Positions 1-8,622 of a stretch of DNA of 64,000 nt are shown piece after piece (positions within the stretch are counted from its first letter, which is position 1; every line of letters begins with the position of its first letter). The notes below the pieces were generated by a model. The model had not been told where the DNA came from. It was given only the letters and a program-made list of their open reading frames with translations, and did not search any database. The stretch lies in the NCBI RefSeq assembly GCF_040543805.1, contig NZ_JBEUMS010000001.1, forward strand, positions 248,001 through 312,000, written 5' to 3'. The stretch is from Arcicella rosea. Lineage in GTDB: Bacteria; Bacteroidota; Bacteroidia; Cytophagales; Spirosomataceae. The position numbers and the translations under genes are program-made.

Positions 1-109
1 TTTGATAATATGGATTTAGCCCAATTGTTTTGGCTTGGGAAACTTCTCCGTTTGGAGAAATCATTCGCCAATCTGTTTTACTTGAGCCACTTTCTGCGAT
101 TAAAATCAT
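1..109 (-). CDS. BadF/BadG-type N-acetylglucosamine kinase, N-terminal fragment
   Basis: Only the first 36 codons are inside the window; the gene continues past its left edge. The minus-strand reading begins MILIAESGSSKTDW and goes on to TIGLNPYYQ. This is the phosphate-1 loop start (ESGSSKTDW) and the following G-L-N-P segment of the BadF/BadG/BcrA/BcrD ATPase-fold sugar kinases, which in Bacteroidota are usually annotated as N-acetylglucosamine kinases. The family phosphorylates an amino sugar with ATP in the cytoplasm, probably for cell-wall recycling. The start at 109 is the first ATG before the conserved loop. The gene is divergent from the repeat protein at 247. The family is fairly sure from the motif, the exact substrate is not. 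Confidence 0.75.
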   Translation of the reverse strand, partial: MILIAESGSSKTDWRMISPNGEVSQAKTIGLNPYYQ

Positions 110-246
110 TATAAATCAAATAATATTTTGTAAAAAAAAAAGAAATTATATTACTTTTATAGATGTGTTTGACACCTCTGAGACACAATTATACAACAAA
201 AAAATCAAACGCCTTCGATTAAGAGGTGAGAGGCACCTTTATTAAA

Positions 247-2832
247 ATGAAAAAAAATCTACTACTGTTTGTACTTCTTATTTCCTCATGGAAACTTTCT
301 GCTCAACTCAAAATTGCGACAAATTCTGCAAATCTTTGTGAAGGGACAAATATTATTTTTGATGCGACAGGTATTCCGACTAATGCCTCAATCCAATGGC
401 AAAAAAATGGCATTGACATTCTAAATGCTAATGCAAAAACTTACCAAACTTCAGCTTCAGGGAGTTATTCTGTAAAAGCAGTGAGTGGTACTAATAACTG
501 GGTCAGAAAAAGTCCAACTGAAGACTTTGATCATCTATTAGATGTTTTTTTTGTAAATGAAAAAATTGGCTATGCCATAGGTAATAATGGAACTATTATT
601 AAAACCTTAAATGGCGGAATTTCTTGGGAAAGCCAAATATCAAACACGACTGAGACACTTCGTCGTGTTTTCTTTATTGACGAACAAAACGGATGGATAG
701 TTGGTATGGTAGGAGAGATATTAACAACCAATGATGGGGGGGCAAATTGGAGAAAAGCTCCTAAAACTTGGAATTATAATAGATATTTTGAAAATATTTT
801 TTTCCTTAATTCTAAAGTTGGATGGATTTTAGGAAGTGAATTATTGTTAAAAACTACTAATGGTGGGGAGACATGGACATCTCTACCTCAATCCTCACCT
901 TATGTAAGTGTGTATGCTATTTTTTTTACTGATGCTCAAACAGGTTGGATAGCAGATTATTTTGGCAGTATTTATAAAACAACAGATGGTGGTGCTACTT
1001 GGAAAGAAAGTTATTATCTTAATGGTGATAAACCTTTTAATGTACCCCAAGAATTTGGTTTTTTCCTTTCAATATCTTTTACAGATAAAAATAATGGATG
1101 GGCAGTCGGATCAAATGGTATAATGGTTACTACATCAAATGGAGGTTTAAGTTGGACAAGAAAAAAAGGTATTAATGATAACCTTTTTTTCAACAAAATT
1201 CAATTTAGTGACGCTAAAAATGGTTTTGCCTTTACTTATGGAAGTGAATATCTACAAACATCCGATGGAGGAAATACTTGGATAAAAAAGAGTATAGACT
1301 TGAATACACCGATAAGTATTTACTTTTTATTTGGTAAAAACAATATATGGTCTGTTGGTAATGAAGGAACAATTATTAATACTACAGACAGTGGACTTAA
1401 CTGGAAAATACTTAGAGGAAATACACAATGGTTATTTGATATTAATTTTGTAAATTCCTCTATTGGCTACAAAGTAGGAAATTATGGATTAATTGAAAAA
1501 ACCATTGATGGTGGTGTCACTTGGAAAAAGCAAAATTCTGGCGTTAATAATACTATCTTTAAAGTGAAATTTGTTGATGAAAATACTGGATGGGCTTTAA
1601 TCAAAGGTGGCGTTCAAGGAAGTCAAGGTAGTGTATTGAGAACTGTTGATGGTGGAAATACTTGGACAAATCACACTATATATCCCAAAACTATTTATTT
1701 AGAATTTATCAATGCAATGTTTTTTAATGATGCTAAAAATGGTTTTGTTGTTGGGTATAAAAATACTATTTATAATACTAAAGATGGAGGTCTTACTTGG
1801 AATAAAGTAAAAACCACTCTCGATTCTAATCAACATTTAGAGTCTGTTTTCTTTTCTGATTCAAAAAATGGTTGGGCAGTTGGTAATCCTGGTAATATTG
1901 TTAAAACTCATGACGGTGGCGAAACATGGACCAAGCTCAGTATTGACGAGAAACATAAAAATGGCGAATTTAGATCTGTATGGTTCAATGATGCAAAAAA
2001 TGGCTGGGTTCTTAAATATCCTAATCTTATATTAAAAACTACTGATGGTGGAATTACTTGGACAGACTTTGAGGTAGAAAACCAAACATTAAAGTCTATT
2101 ATTTTTACAGATAATAAAACTGGATGGATAACAGGTGAGCGTGGATTGTTGTTAAAAACCATTGATGGTGGGATTAATTGGGAAACTCAACAATATAATA
2201 GCTCTAAAACCTTAAATGGACTGTTTTTTTCAAATACTCAAAACGGGTGGGCAGTAGGCACTGGCAATACTCTACTTAAATATGAGCAACAAGTTTTAGC
2301 TACTTCAAATACGCTTATGATTAATCCCAAACCGAATGTTCCAAACTTAACTTGGAGTAACAATGAGGGTCGTCTAATTGCCACAAGTACAACACAACCT
2401 GTACTGTTTTCTTGGTTTAGAGGAAATAATGAAATAAAAAACTTTACTAGCACGACCTTCTTTCCAACTAGCTCCGGAACATACAGTGTACGTGTAAGTG
2501 ACTCAAATTTCTGTTCAGAGTTTTCAAAGCCAGTTGAAGTAAGTATTTTATCATCTGATAACCCTTTTCAAACCTCATATTTAAATGCTTATCCAAACCC
2601 CAATAATAATGGAGTATTAAAAATAGACTATTCCAATTTAAAAAATGGCAGAGTAGCTGAACTACAACTAATTGGTATTGATGGATTATCTGTTCATAAT
2701 CAAAAGCTTGAACTTCAAAATAACTCATTCGCAGGAGAAGTTGACCTCAAAGGTTTATCTTCTGGCATATACTTTTTACAAGTGGTTTCAGGCGAACAAA
2801 AATCTGTGGTTAAAATAAGTGTTGTAAAATAA
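247..2832 (+). CDS. Secreted YCF48/BNR-repeat protein with T9SS sorting domain
   Basis: 861 residues from the ATG at 247; a GTG at 226 is in frame but would put extra residues before a clear signal peptide (residues 1-20, ending LSAQ). An Ig-like segment follows (about 21-85). Then come 14 degenerate repeats of about 40-55 residues, with the pattern F-F-x-(D/N)-x-x-x-G-W-x-V-G ... T-x-D-G-G-x-T-W, typical of YCF48/BNR beta-propeller blades. After a second Ig/PKD-like segment, the last 85 residues form a type A T9SS C-terminal sorting domain (YPNPNNNG near its start, SSGIYFLQV near the end). It is therefore predicted to be exported and attached to or released from the surface. Ligand and role are unknown; the family ranges from adhesins to sialidase-like proteins, and no catalytic motif was seen. 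Confidence 0.88.
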   Translation: MKKNLLLFVLLISSWKLSAQLKIATNSANLCEGTNIIFDATGIPTNASIQWQKNGIDILNANAKTYQTSASGSYSVKAVSGTNNWVRKSPTEDFDHLLDVFFVNEKIGYAIGNNGTIIKTLNGGISWESQISNTTETLRRVFFIDEQNGWIVGMVGEILTTNDGGANWRKAPKTWNYNRYFENIFFLNSKVGWILGSELLLKTTNGGETWTSLPQSSPYVSVYAIFFTDAQTGWIADYFGSIYKTTDGGATWKESYYLNGDKPFNVPQEFGFFLSISFTDKNNGWAVGSNGIMVTTSNGGLSWTRKKGINDNLFFNKIQFSDAKNGFAFTYGSEYLQTSDGGNTWIKKSIDLNTPISIYFLFGKNNIWSVGNEGTIINTTDSGLNWKILRGNTQWLFDINFVNSSIGYKVGNYGLIEKTIDGGVTWKKQNSGVNNTIFKVKFVDENTGWALIKGGVQGSQGSVLRTVDGGNTWTNHTIYPKTIYLEFINAMFFNDAKNGFVVGYKNTIYNTKDGGLTWNKVKTTLDSNQHLESVFFSDSKNGWAVGNPGNIVKTHDGGETWTKLSIDEKHKNGEFRSVWFNDAKNGWVLKYPNLILKTTDGGITWTDFEVENQTLKSIIFTDNKTGWITGERGLLLKTIDGGINWETQQYNSSKTLNGLFFSNTQNGWAVGTGNTLLKYEQQVLATSNTLMINPKPNVPNLTWSNNEGRLIATSTTQPVLFSWFRGNNEIKNFTSTTFFPTSSGTYSVRVSDSNFCSEFSKPVEVSILSSDNPFQTSYLNAYPNPNNNGVLKIDYSNLKNGRVAELQLIGIDGLSVHNQKLELQNNSFAGEVDLKGLSSGIYFLQVVSGEQKSVVKISVVK

Positions 2833-2875
2833 TGCAACCAAAAATTACCAAGTTGTGTCTATAAGTTTAAAGAAA

Positions 2876-3118
2876 TCAAGAATTATTAGATACTAACTCA
2901 CCCACAACTATAAATTTTTCAAAAACTTTGTCGGTATGTGGAGCGTCTTTTAGTTCATCGGTTAAATCTTGACCAGCCCAATGTTCATAATGCTTACCAT
3001 TACGCCAAAGTCTGGAATTACTAACATCATAAATAATCCCTTTGAAGGCAATCCAGATTTCGTCACGATCTTGACCGTTCCTTAAAGCCAATTGAGATTT
3101 TGTGTATTTTTTTAGCAT
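2876..3118 (-). CDS. Small cytochrome b5-like heme-binding domain protein
   Basis: 80 residues with no signal peptide. The order of elements is that of a minimal bacterial cytochrome b5 fold: an N-terminal TKSQLALRNGQD, the strand IWIAFKGIIYDVSNS, the GKHYEHWAGQDLTDEL segment that supplies the first heme-side histidine, and APHTDKVFEKFIVVGEL with the second histidine. Known members bind heme or steroid-like ligands and act in electron transfer; which of these applies here cannot be told. It stands alone, convergent with the repeat protein upstream and divergent from the lipoprotein at 3204. The fold call is good, the function is open. Confidence 0.72.
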   Translation of the reverse strand: MLKKYTKSQLALRNGQDRDEIWIAFKGIIYDVSNSRLWRNGKHYEHWAGQDLTDELKDAPHTDKVFEKFIVVGELVSNNS

Positions 3119-3203
3119 AATTATTTTTTATATATTGTATCAAATTTGTTGAACTCAATTTATTTTATCATTTTTATCCCTCAAAAATAAAATCTAACAG
3201 ATA

Positions 3204-3674
3204 ATGAAAAAACTAATTCTATCCCTCCCTATTCTCTTTGCCTTTGTTTTAATACTAAGCAGTTGTGGAAAAGATGCACCTGAACCAACTTTAACAGAAA
3301 AGTTGACAAAAACTTTTACCGTTAGCATTGCAAAAGAAGGTGGTGTTGAAGTTTACAACAAAACTAAAGCAACAAACATTGCTTCTGGTTATTCTAACTA
3401 CAAATTAAGTTTAAGTAGTACAAAGTCGGCTACATTAACGGCGAAAGATAATACTACATTCACGGGTACTTGGGCATTGACAAATACAGACAAAACTTTA
3501 AGTTTAACTGGATTAAAAACTTCAGCAGGAGCGAATCCAACTGGAACTACTGGAACAATTGAATTTACAATCGTTACAATTGATGGAACTGGTTCAGCAG
3601 TAACACTTGAGTCTTTACAACCAGACATTAAAGCAAGTAATTCTATTGTTAATTTACAATTAGTAAATCCTTAA
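3204..3674 (+). CDS. Putative lipoprotein of unknown function
   Basis: 156 residues. A type II signal peptide ends in LSSC, with the lipidated cysteine near residue 21, followed by a charged linker. The mature part is rich in Thr, Ser, Gly and Ala with alternating hydrophobic residues, as in a small beta-sandwich or lipocalin-like fold; I do not recognise a family. A strong hairpin terminator follows directly, so it looks like a single-gene transcript. It probably sits in the outer or inner membrane facing the periplasm. Confidence 0.65.
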   Translation: MKKLILSLPILFAFVLILSSCGKDAPEPTLTEKLTKTFTVSIAKEGGVEVYNKTKATNIASGYSNYKLSLSSTKSATLTAKDNTTFTGTWALTNTDKTLSLTGLKTSAGANPTGTTGTIEFTIVTIDGTGSAVTLESLQPDIKASNSIVNLQLVNP

Positions 3675-3698
3675 ACCAAACATAAATTATTACCACGA

Positions 3699-3727
3699 AG
3701 CCATCTCTAATAGGATGGCTTTTTTCT
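3699..3727 (+). terminator. Rho-independent terminator after lipoprotein gene
   Basis: A 7-bp perfect stem (AGCCATC / GATGGCT) with an 8-nt loop is followed by a T run (3720-3725), 25 nt after the lipoprotein stop codon. Confidence 0.75.
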
Positions 3728-3776
3728 TTTCCATAAAATATCAATCCATCGATTCTCTCAATCACAAAATCAAACG

Positions 3777-3784
3777 TAACTTTG
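3777..3784 (+). promoter_or_regulatory. Bacteroidota -7 element before thiL
   Basis: TAACTTTG matches the Bacteroidota -7 consensus TAnnTTTG. It ends only 4 nt before the thiL ATG, so a transcript from it would be leaderless or nearly so. No TTG was found at the usual distance upstream, so this is a motif call only. Confidence 0.35.
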
Positions 3785-3788
3785 TATT

Positions 3789-4817
3789 ATGGAAACAAGA
3801 ACAGAATTAAGTACAATCGGAGAATTTGGCTTGATAAAGTTAATCGATTCGAAATTTCAAACCATTAATCCAGAAACCATCAAGGGAATTGGCGATGATG
3901 CAGCCATCATCGATACTGCTGGAAAAGAATTGGTAATTTCTACCGACCTTTTGATGGAAGGCATCCATTTCGATTTAGCTTATACTCCTCTCAAACATTT
4001 AGGTTACAAGGCTGTTGCCGTAAATGTTTCTGATATTGCTGCGATGAATGCTATTCCTAAACAGATTACGGTAAGTTTGGGCTTGAGTAATCGTTTTTCG
4101 GTAGAAGCCATTGAAGAATTATATGAAGGTATCAAGATTGCTTGTGATGAATATAAAGTAGATTTAGTAGGTGGTGATACTTCGGCTTCACGCTCTGGTT
4201 TGGTGATTTCAATTACTGCTTTGGGTACTGCGGAAAAGAAAAATATCGTTCGAAGAAATACTGCTAATACGAATGACATTATTTGTGTTTCGGGAGATTT
4301 AGGTGCTGCTTACATTGGTTTACAAACGCTTGAAAGAGAAAAACAAGTATTTTTGGCAAACCCTGATATGCAACCTCAATTGGATAAAGATAAAGATTAT
4401 GTGATAGAACGCCAATTGAAACCGAATGCCAGAATGGATGTAATTTATGAATTGCGTGATTTAGGCGTAATTCCTACTTCAATGATTGACATTTCAGATG
4501 GATTGGCTTCTGAAATATTACATCTTTGTAAAAATTCTGGTACTGGTGCGGTTATTTTTGAAGATAAAATTCCAATCGACGACCAAACTTATTTAGTAGC
4601 AACTGAATTAAACTTTAGCCCGATGACGGCTGCATTGAATGGCGGAGAAGATTATGAATTACTTTTTACAGTAAAACAAGAAGATTTTGAAACCATCAAA
4701 AACATGTCTGATATAAGTTTCTTGGGTTATATGACTAACGATGTAGATGGTGTAAAATTAATGATGAAATCGGGTACGTTAATCAACGTTACTTCGCCTG
4801 GATTTGAGCATTTTTGA
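3789..4817 (+). CDS. thiL: Thiamine-monophosphate kinase
   Basis: 342 residues, slightly longer than the usual 320-330. ThiL phosphorylates thiamine monophosphate with ATP to give thiamine pyrophosphate, the last cytoplasmic step of vitamin B1 synthesis. The family motifs are in order: GEFGLIKLI at the N terminus, GIGDDAAIID (metal and nucleotide site), STDLLMEGIHF, GYKAVAVNVSDIAAMNA, VGGDTSAS, SGDLGAAYIGLQ, MIDISDGLASEI and NGGEDYELLF. The family resembles PurM/SelD ATP-binding enzymes, but the combination of motifs is that of ThiL. It is convergent with the prenyltransferase gene and shares a bidirectional terminator with it. Confidence 0.95.
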   Translation: METRTELSTIGEFGLIKLIDSKFQTINPETIKGIGDDAAIIDTAGKELVISTDLLMEGIHFDLAYTPLKHLGYKAVAVNVSDIAAMNAIPKQITVSLGLSNRFSVEAIEELYEGIKIACDEYKVDLVGGDTSASRSGLVISITALGTAEKKNIVRRNTANTNDIICVSGDLGAAYIGLQTLEREKQVFLANPDMQPQLDKDKDYVIERQLKPNARMDVIYELRDLGVIPTSMIDISDGLASEILHLCKNSGTGAVIFEDKIPIDDQTYLVATELNFSPMTAALNGGEDYELLFTVKQEDFETIKNMSDISFLGYMTNDVDGVKLMMKSGTLINVTSPGFEHF

Positions 4818-4836
4818 TGCTTTTTAAAATAAATTT

Positions 4837-4877
4837 CCATAAAAAATGGCTTCGTTTTGCGAAGCCATTTTTTATGG
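4837..4877. terminator. Bidirectional terminator between thiL and the UbiA-family gene
   Basis: A perfect 18-bp inverted repeat with a 5-nt loop. Its core is ATGGCTTCG / CGAAGCCAT, flanked by A-runs on one side and T-runs on the other, so it can end transcription from both convergent genes. Confidence 0.85.
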
Positions 4878-4894
4878 AAACTATATCATTACAA

Positions 4895-5788
4895 TCAAAC
4901 GGCTATCATTGTTAAAACTCCTATTAGCATAATAATTTTACAGGCATTACTCAGAAAAGCAAAATCATTCGGTTTGTCGGCATAGACTAATTTATAAGTC
5001 AGAAAACCAACGGGAAACATCATTAATAGAAAAATATAAGCAATTCTTTCATTCGGTAATTGACTTGCCAGAATGAATAAAATACTGATAAAAATGGCGA
5101 TTAATCCATAAACAAGATTTTTGGTTCTGGCAATTCCCCAGATAATTGGAAGAGTTCTACAACCATGACGTTCATCGCCTTTTACATCTTCCATATCTTT
5201 AATAATTTCTCGAATCAAAGTAATGAAAAATGAAAAAGTAGCATAAACCCACACTTCTCGCTGATGACCAGGATAATAAACGGCTAAAACCAACAAAGAA
5301 AAACCCGTTAAAATAGCCACCATCAAATTTCCCCAGAAAGCCAATCTTTTTAATTTATTGGCATAAAGCCACAAACAAAAAACGGCACATAAATTCACAA
5401 AAGCTGTTTTTCTATCTACCAATAAACCCAATAAAATTCCAGAAGCATTAAAAATTTGATGAATCAATAAAGCCCATCTTCTTTTAATATATCGCCCAAT
5501 TACTACTCGTTCGGGTTTATTCACTAAATCAATTTTTATATCATAATAATCATTGATGATATAACCAGAGGCAGCCACCAAAACGGTCGCTAAAACAATT
5601 AAGAATAAGTTTTTTTCTAATAAAATATCAAGGATATGGCTGAAAGAAAGTGGTTTATCTCTAATCAAAAAATATCTTGTAAAATATTGCGTAAATACGA
5701 TAATTGCTAAATTTTGCCAACGAATTAGTCGGGTAAAACCTGTAAGTACTTGTAGGTATGTAACTTTCCGAGGGGTTCTCAACATCAT
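4895..5788 (-). CDS. UbiA-family prenyltransferase, probably geranylgeranylglycerol-phosphate type
   Basis: 297 residues with about eight hydrophobic segments. Both aspartate-rich motifs of the UbiA superfamily are present: NDYYDIKIDLVN near residues 79-90 and KDMEDVKGDERHG near residues 197-209. They bind Mg2+ and prenyl diphosphate in the membrane. Bacteroidota members of this subgroup are commonly annotated as geranylgeranylglycerol-phosphate geranylgeranyltransferase. Alternatives are MenA-like or 4-hydroxybenzoate prenyltransferases. Two adjacent ATG codons are possible starts. A TAAATTTG -7-like element lies on this strand at 5818-5825. Confidence 0.8.
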   Translation of the reverse strand: MMLRTPRKVTYLQVLTGFTRLIRWQNLAIIVFTQYFTRYFLIRDKPLSFSHILDILLEKNLFLIVLATVLVAASGYIINDYYDIKIDLVNKPERVVIGRYIKRRWALLIHQIFNASGILLGLLVDRKTAFVNLCAVFCLWLYANKLKRLAFWGNLMVAILTGFSLLVLAVYYPGHQREVWVYATFSFFITLIREIIKDMEDVKGDERHGCRTLPIIWGIARTKNLVYGLIAIFISILFILASQLPNERIAYIFLLMMFPVGFLTYKLVYADKPNDFAFLSNACKIIMLIGVLTMIAV

Positions 5789-5941
5789 ATTAGAAGATTG
5801 TTATGCGCTATAACAACCAAATTTATTCCATTTTCATCCCTTAAAAAACTTTTTTAGTGATTAGAAGAGATTTTTTTTTGTTTTTGTGTGTTAGACTTTT
5901 GATAAGTCTATTCGCTAAGACTTAACTTTACATATCCACAA

Positions 5942-5957
5942 CGTGCGGCGAACCGCT
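5942..5957. repeat. Short GC-rich island (GCGGCG core), copy 1
   Basis: CGTGCGGCGAACCGCT stands out in an AT-rich spacer just before bshA. Its 12-nt core GCGGCGAACCGC can pair GCGG with CCGC. Two similar islands lie at 20414-20430 and 22258-22277. The rest of the 5789-5971 spacer shows nothing else clear. Confidence 0.5.
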
Positions 5958-5971
5958 TCAATATTAGATTA

Positions 5972-7141
5972 ATGAAAATCGGAATTGTTTGTTATCCTAC
6001 TTACGGAGGTAGTGGTGTTGTAGCCACAGAATTAGGTAAGGCACTTGCAAAAGCAGGTCATGAAGTACATTTTATCACCTATTCACAACCTTCAAGGTTA
6101 GACTTTTTTAACGAAAATATCTATTATCATGAAGTAAGTGTTTCTAGCTATCCACTTTTCCAATACTTACCTTACGAGTCGGCTTTGGCAAGTAAAATTG
6201 TTGATGTAGTTATCAACGAAAGGCTTGATTTATTACATGTTCATTATGCCATTCCTCATGCTTCTGCGGCTTATTTAGCAAAGCAAATTCTAAAATCAAA
6301 AGGTATTCATATTCCATTTATTACTACGTTGCATGGAACAGACATTACTTTAGTTGGCAAAGACCCATCTTTTGAACCAGTCGTTACTTTCTCGATTAAC
6401 GAATCTGACGGCGTTACGGCAGTGTCAGAAAGTCTGAAAAACGATACTTATGATGAATTTGAAATTGTAAGTAAAATAGAAGTAATTCCAAATTTCATTG
6501 ATTTAGAACGGTTCAAAAAACTTCGTAAAGATCATTTCAAAATAGCAATCTGCCCTAATGGCGAAAAACTATTGATGCACACTTCTAACTTTAGAAAAGT
6601 AAAAAGAATTGAAGATGTTGTCCATGTTTTTCATAAAGTAAATCAAAAAATTCCTTCAAAGTTACTCTTGGTTGGCGATGGACCGGAACGTACTTCAATA
6701 GAAATGCTTTGCAGAGAATTGGGCGTTCAGCAAGATGTAAGATTTTTAGGTAAACTTGATGTGATAGAAGAAGTACTTTCTTTGGCAGATTTGTTTTTGC
6801 TGACTTCCGAAAAAGAAAGTTTCGGTTTGGCAGCTTTAGAAGCAATGGCTTGTGAAGTACCAATTATTTCTTCGGACGCTGGTGGATTGCCAGAAGTAAA
6901 TGTGCATGGCGTAACGGGTTATGTTTCTAAAATTGGCGATACCGACGACATGGCAAAAAATGCCATTTCAATTTTAGAAGATGATGAAGTACTCGCTCGT
7001 TTCAAACATAATGCACATGAAAGAGCTAAAGAATTTGACATCGCTAATATTTTACCCCTTTACGAACGTTATTATGAAGAAGTAACTGCCAAAAGTTGGA
7101 AATTTCCACCACAACCTTGTGCAGTCGATAGTTTAAATTAA
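5972..7141 (+). CDS. bshA: N-acetyl-alpha-D-glucosaminyl L-malate synthase
   Basis: 389 residues, GT-B fold, GT4 family. BshA joins GlcNAc from UDP-GlcNAc to L-malate, the first step of bacillithiol synthesis in the cytoplasm. The start MKIGIVCYPTYGGSGVVATE is the BshA signature, followed by HVHYAIPHA, TTLHGTDITLVG and, in the C-terminal nucleotide-sugar domain, LLVGDGPER and the E-x7-E motif in EKESFGLAALEAMAC. Bacillithiol serves as the main low-molecular-weight thiol in many Bacteroidota. bshB and bshC are not in this window. The next gene begins 7 nt after its stop codon, so the two are probably cotranscribed. Confidence 0.95.
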   Translation: MKIGIVCYPTYGGSGVVATELGKALAKAGHEVHFITYSQPSRLDFFNENIYYHEVSVSSYPLFQYLPYESALASKIVDVVINERLDLLHVHYAIPHASAAYLAKQILKSKGIHIPFITTLHGTDITLVGKDPSFEPVVTFSINESDGVTAVSESLKNDTYDEFEIVSKIEVIPNFIDLERFKKLRKDHFKIAICPNGEKLLMHTSNFRKVKRIEDVVHVFHKVNQKIPSKLLLVGDGPERTSIEMLCRELGVQQDVRFLGKLDVIEEVLSLADLFLLTSEKESFGLAALEAMACEVPIISSDAGGLPEVNVHGVTGYVSKIGDTDDMAKNAISILEDDEVLARFKHNAHERAKEFDIANILPLYERYYEEVTAKSWKFPPQPCAVDSLN

Positions 7142-7148
7142 TAATAAT

Positions 7149-8441
7149 ATGCCCCTAAACATACAAGTAAGTAATCGTAAAAGAGTTGTCATTATTGGTG
7201 CTGGTTTTGGAGGCTTGAAACTTGCTCAAGAATTAGCAGGAAGTGCTGACTTTGAAGTTGTTTTGATTGATAAAAATAATTATCATCAATTTCAGCCACT
7301 ATTCTACCAAGTAGCTACCGCAGGACTAGAACCTTCAGCGATTTCTTTTCCGCTTCGATTGGCTTTTCATCACTATGAAAATGTGTATGTAAGGGTGGCG
7401 ACTGTCACAAAAATTATTACTGAACAAAATCTTATTGAAACCAATATTGGTGAACTCTCTTTCGATTATCTAGTAATTGCAATTGGAGCTGACACCAATT
7501 TTTTTGGCAATAAAAATATTGAAGACAATGCTCTTCCGATGAAATCTGTCGGTGAAGCACTTGGACTTAGAAATAGAATACTAGAAAATTTTGAAAAAGC
7601 CTTACTTGCCGACCAAGAAGAAGATAAAATTGGTTTGATGAATGTAGTGGTAGTTGGCGGTGGCCCAACTGGTGTAGAAGTATCTGGTACTTTGGCAGAA
7701 ATGAAAAGAATGGTTTTGCCTAAAGATTATCCAGAACTAGATTTTGATTTAATGCAGGTTCACATCATAGAATCTGGTGGAGAATTATTAGGGCCAATGT
7801 CGCTAAATGCGCAAATTAAATCAAAAGAATATTTAGAGCAATTAGGCGTAATAGTTCATCTAAATACCAGAGTAACAGATTTTGATGGAAAGCATGTTTA
7901 TTTTAACAATGGCACAACCATTAGAACCAATAATTTAGTATGGGCTGCTGGTGTTAAAGCCAATGTGATAGAAGGAATAAAACCAGAAATCTTGGTTCGT
8001 GGCGGGCGCTTAAAAGTAAACAGACAAAACCTTGTAGAAGGATACGAAAATATCTTTGCTGTAGGCGATGTGGCTTATATGACAGAAGATAAATTTCCGA
8101 ATGGTCATCCACAAGTAGCACAACCCGCTATTCAACAAGGGAATTTATTAGCTAGTAATTTAAAAAACATGCTAAAAGGAAACCCTGTTGAAGATTTCTG
8201 CTATAAAGATTTGGGCTCTATGGCAACTATTGGTAGAAACAAAGCTGTAGTGGATTTACCATTTTGGCATTTTCAAGGATTCTTTGCTTGGCTTACTTGG
8301 ATGTTTGTTCACCTTATTGCTATTGTGGGTGTAAAAAACAAAGTGTTAATATTTATCAACTGGTTGTGGAATTATATTACTTACGATCAGTCATTAAGGT
8401 TAATCATCAAAGCTAAATCTCCTAAAAACAATCAAACTTAG
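7149..8441 (+). CDS. Type II NADH:quinone oxidoreductase (NDH-2 family)
   Basis: 430 residues. Two Rossmann dinucleotide motifs are visible: VVIIGAGFGGLKLAQEL near the N terminus for FAD, and VVVVGGGPTGVEVSGTLAEM near residue 170 for NAD(P)H. NIFAVGDVAYM near the C-terminal third closes the FAD site. The tail (FFAWLTWMFVHLIAIVG and a following hydrophobic stretch) suits membrane attachment, as in NDH-2 enzymes, which pass electrons from NADH to quinone without pumping protons. It follows bshA by 7 nt. A related carotenoid- or sulfide-quinone-type oxidoreductase is less likely, because no redox-active cysteine pair is seen. Confidence 0.88.
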   Translation: MPLNIQVSNRKRVVIIGAGFGGLKLAQELAGSADFEVVLIDKNNYHQFQPLFYQVATAGLEPSAISFPLRLAFHHYENVYVRVATVTKIITEQNLIETNIGELSFDYLVIAIGADTNFFGNKNIEDNALPMKSVGEALGLRNRILENFEKALLADQEEDKIGLMNVVVVGGGPTGVEVSGTLAEMKRMVLPKDYPELDFDLMQVHIIESGGELLGPMSLNAQIKSKEYLEQLGVIVHLNTRVTDFDGKHVYFNNGTTIRTNNLVWAAGVKANVIEGIKPEILVRGGRLKVNRQNLVEGYENIFAVGDVAYMTEDKFPNGHPQVAQPAIQQGNLLASNLKNMLKGNPVEDFCYKDLGSMATIGRNKAVVDLPFWHFQGFFAWLTWMFVHLIAIVGVKNKVLIFINWLWNYITYDQSLRLIIKAKSPKNNQT

Positions 8442-8520
8442 CGAACTGACTATTAATCACATAAACAAATTATCATCAAATAACATGACAAACGGTATTT
8501 TATTGTAAATAAATCTTCAG

Positions 8521-8528
8521 TATCTTTG
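8521..8528 (+). promoter_or_regulatory. Bacteroidota -7 element before the hydroxylase-family gene
   Basis: TATCTTTG matches TAnnTTTG. A TTG lies 15 nt upstream (8503-8505), a little closer than the usual 17-23 nt. The start codon is 94 nt downstream. Confidence 0.4.
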
Positions 8529-8622
8529 TCGTTATAATTCAACAAATTGATAGGTATTAAGCTCTTTATATAAAATTAGTACAATTTATACGCTAACTCT
8601 CCTACTTATCTGAAATAGTATT

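Noticed and set aside
30..245. A 71-codon plus-strand open frame at the window start
   Set aside because: It lies opposite the BadF/BadG-type gene start and the divergent promoter region, and its sequence is not protein-like.
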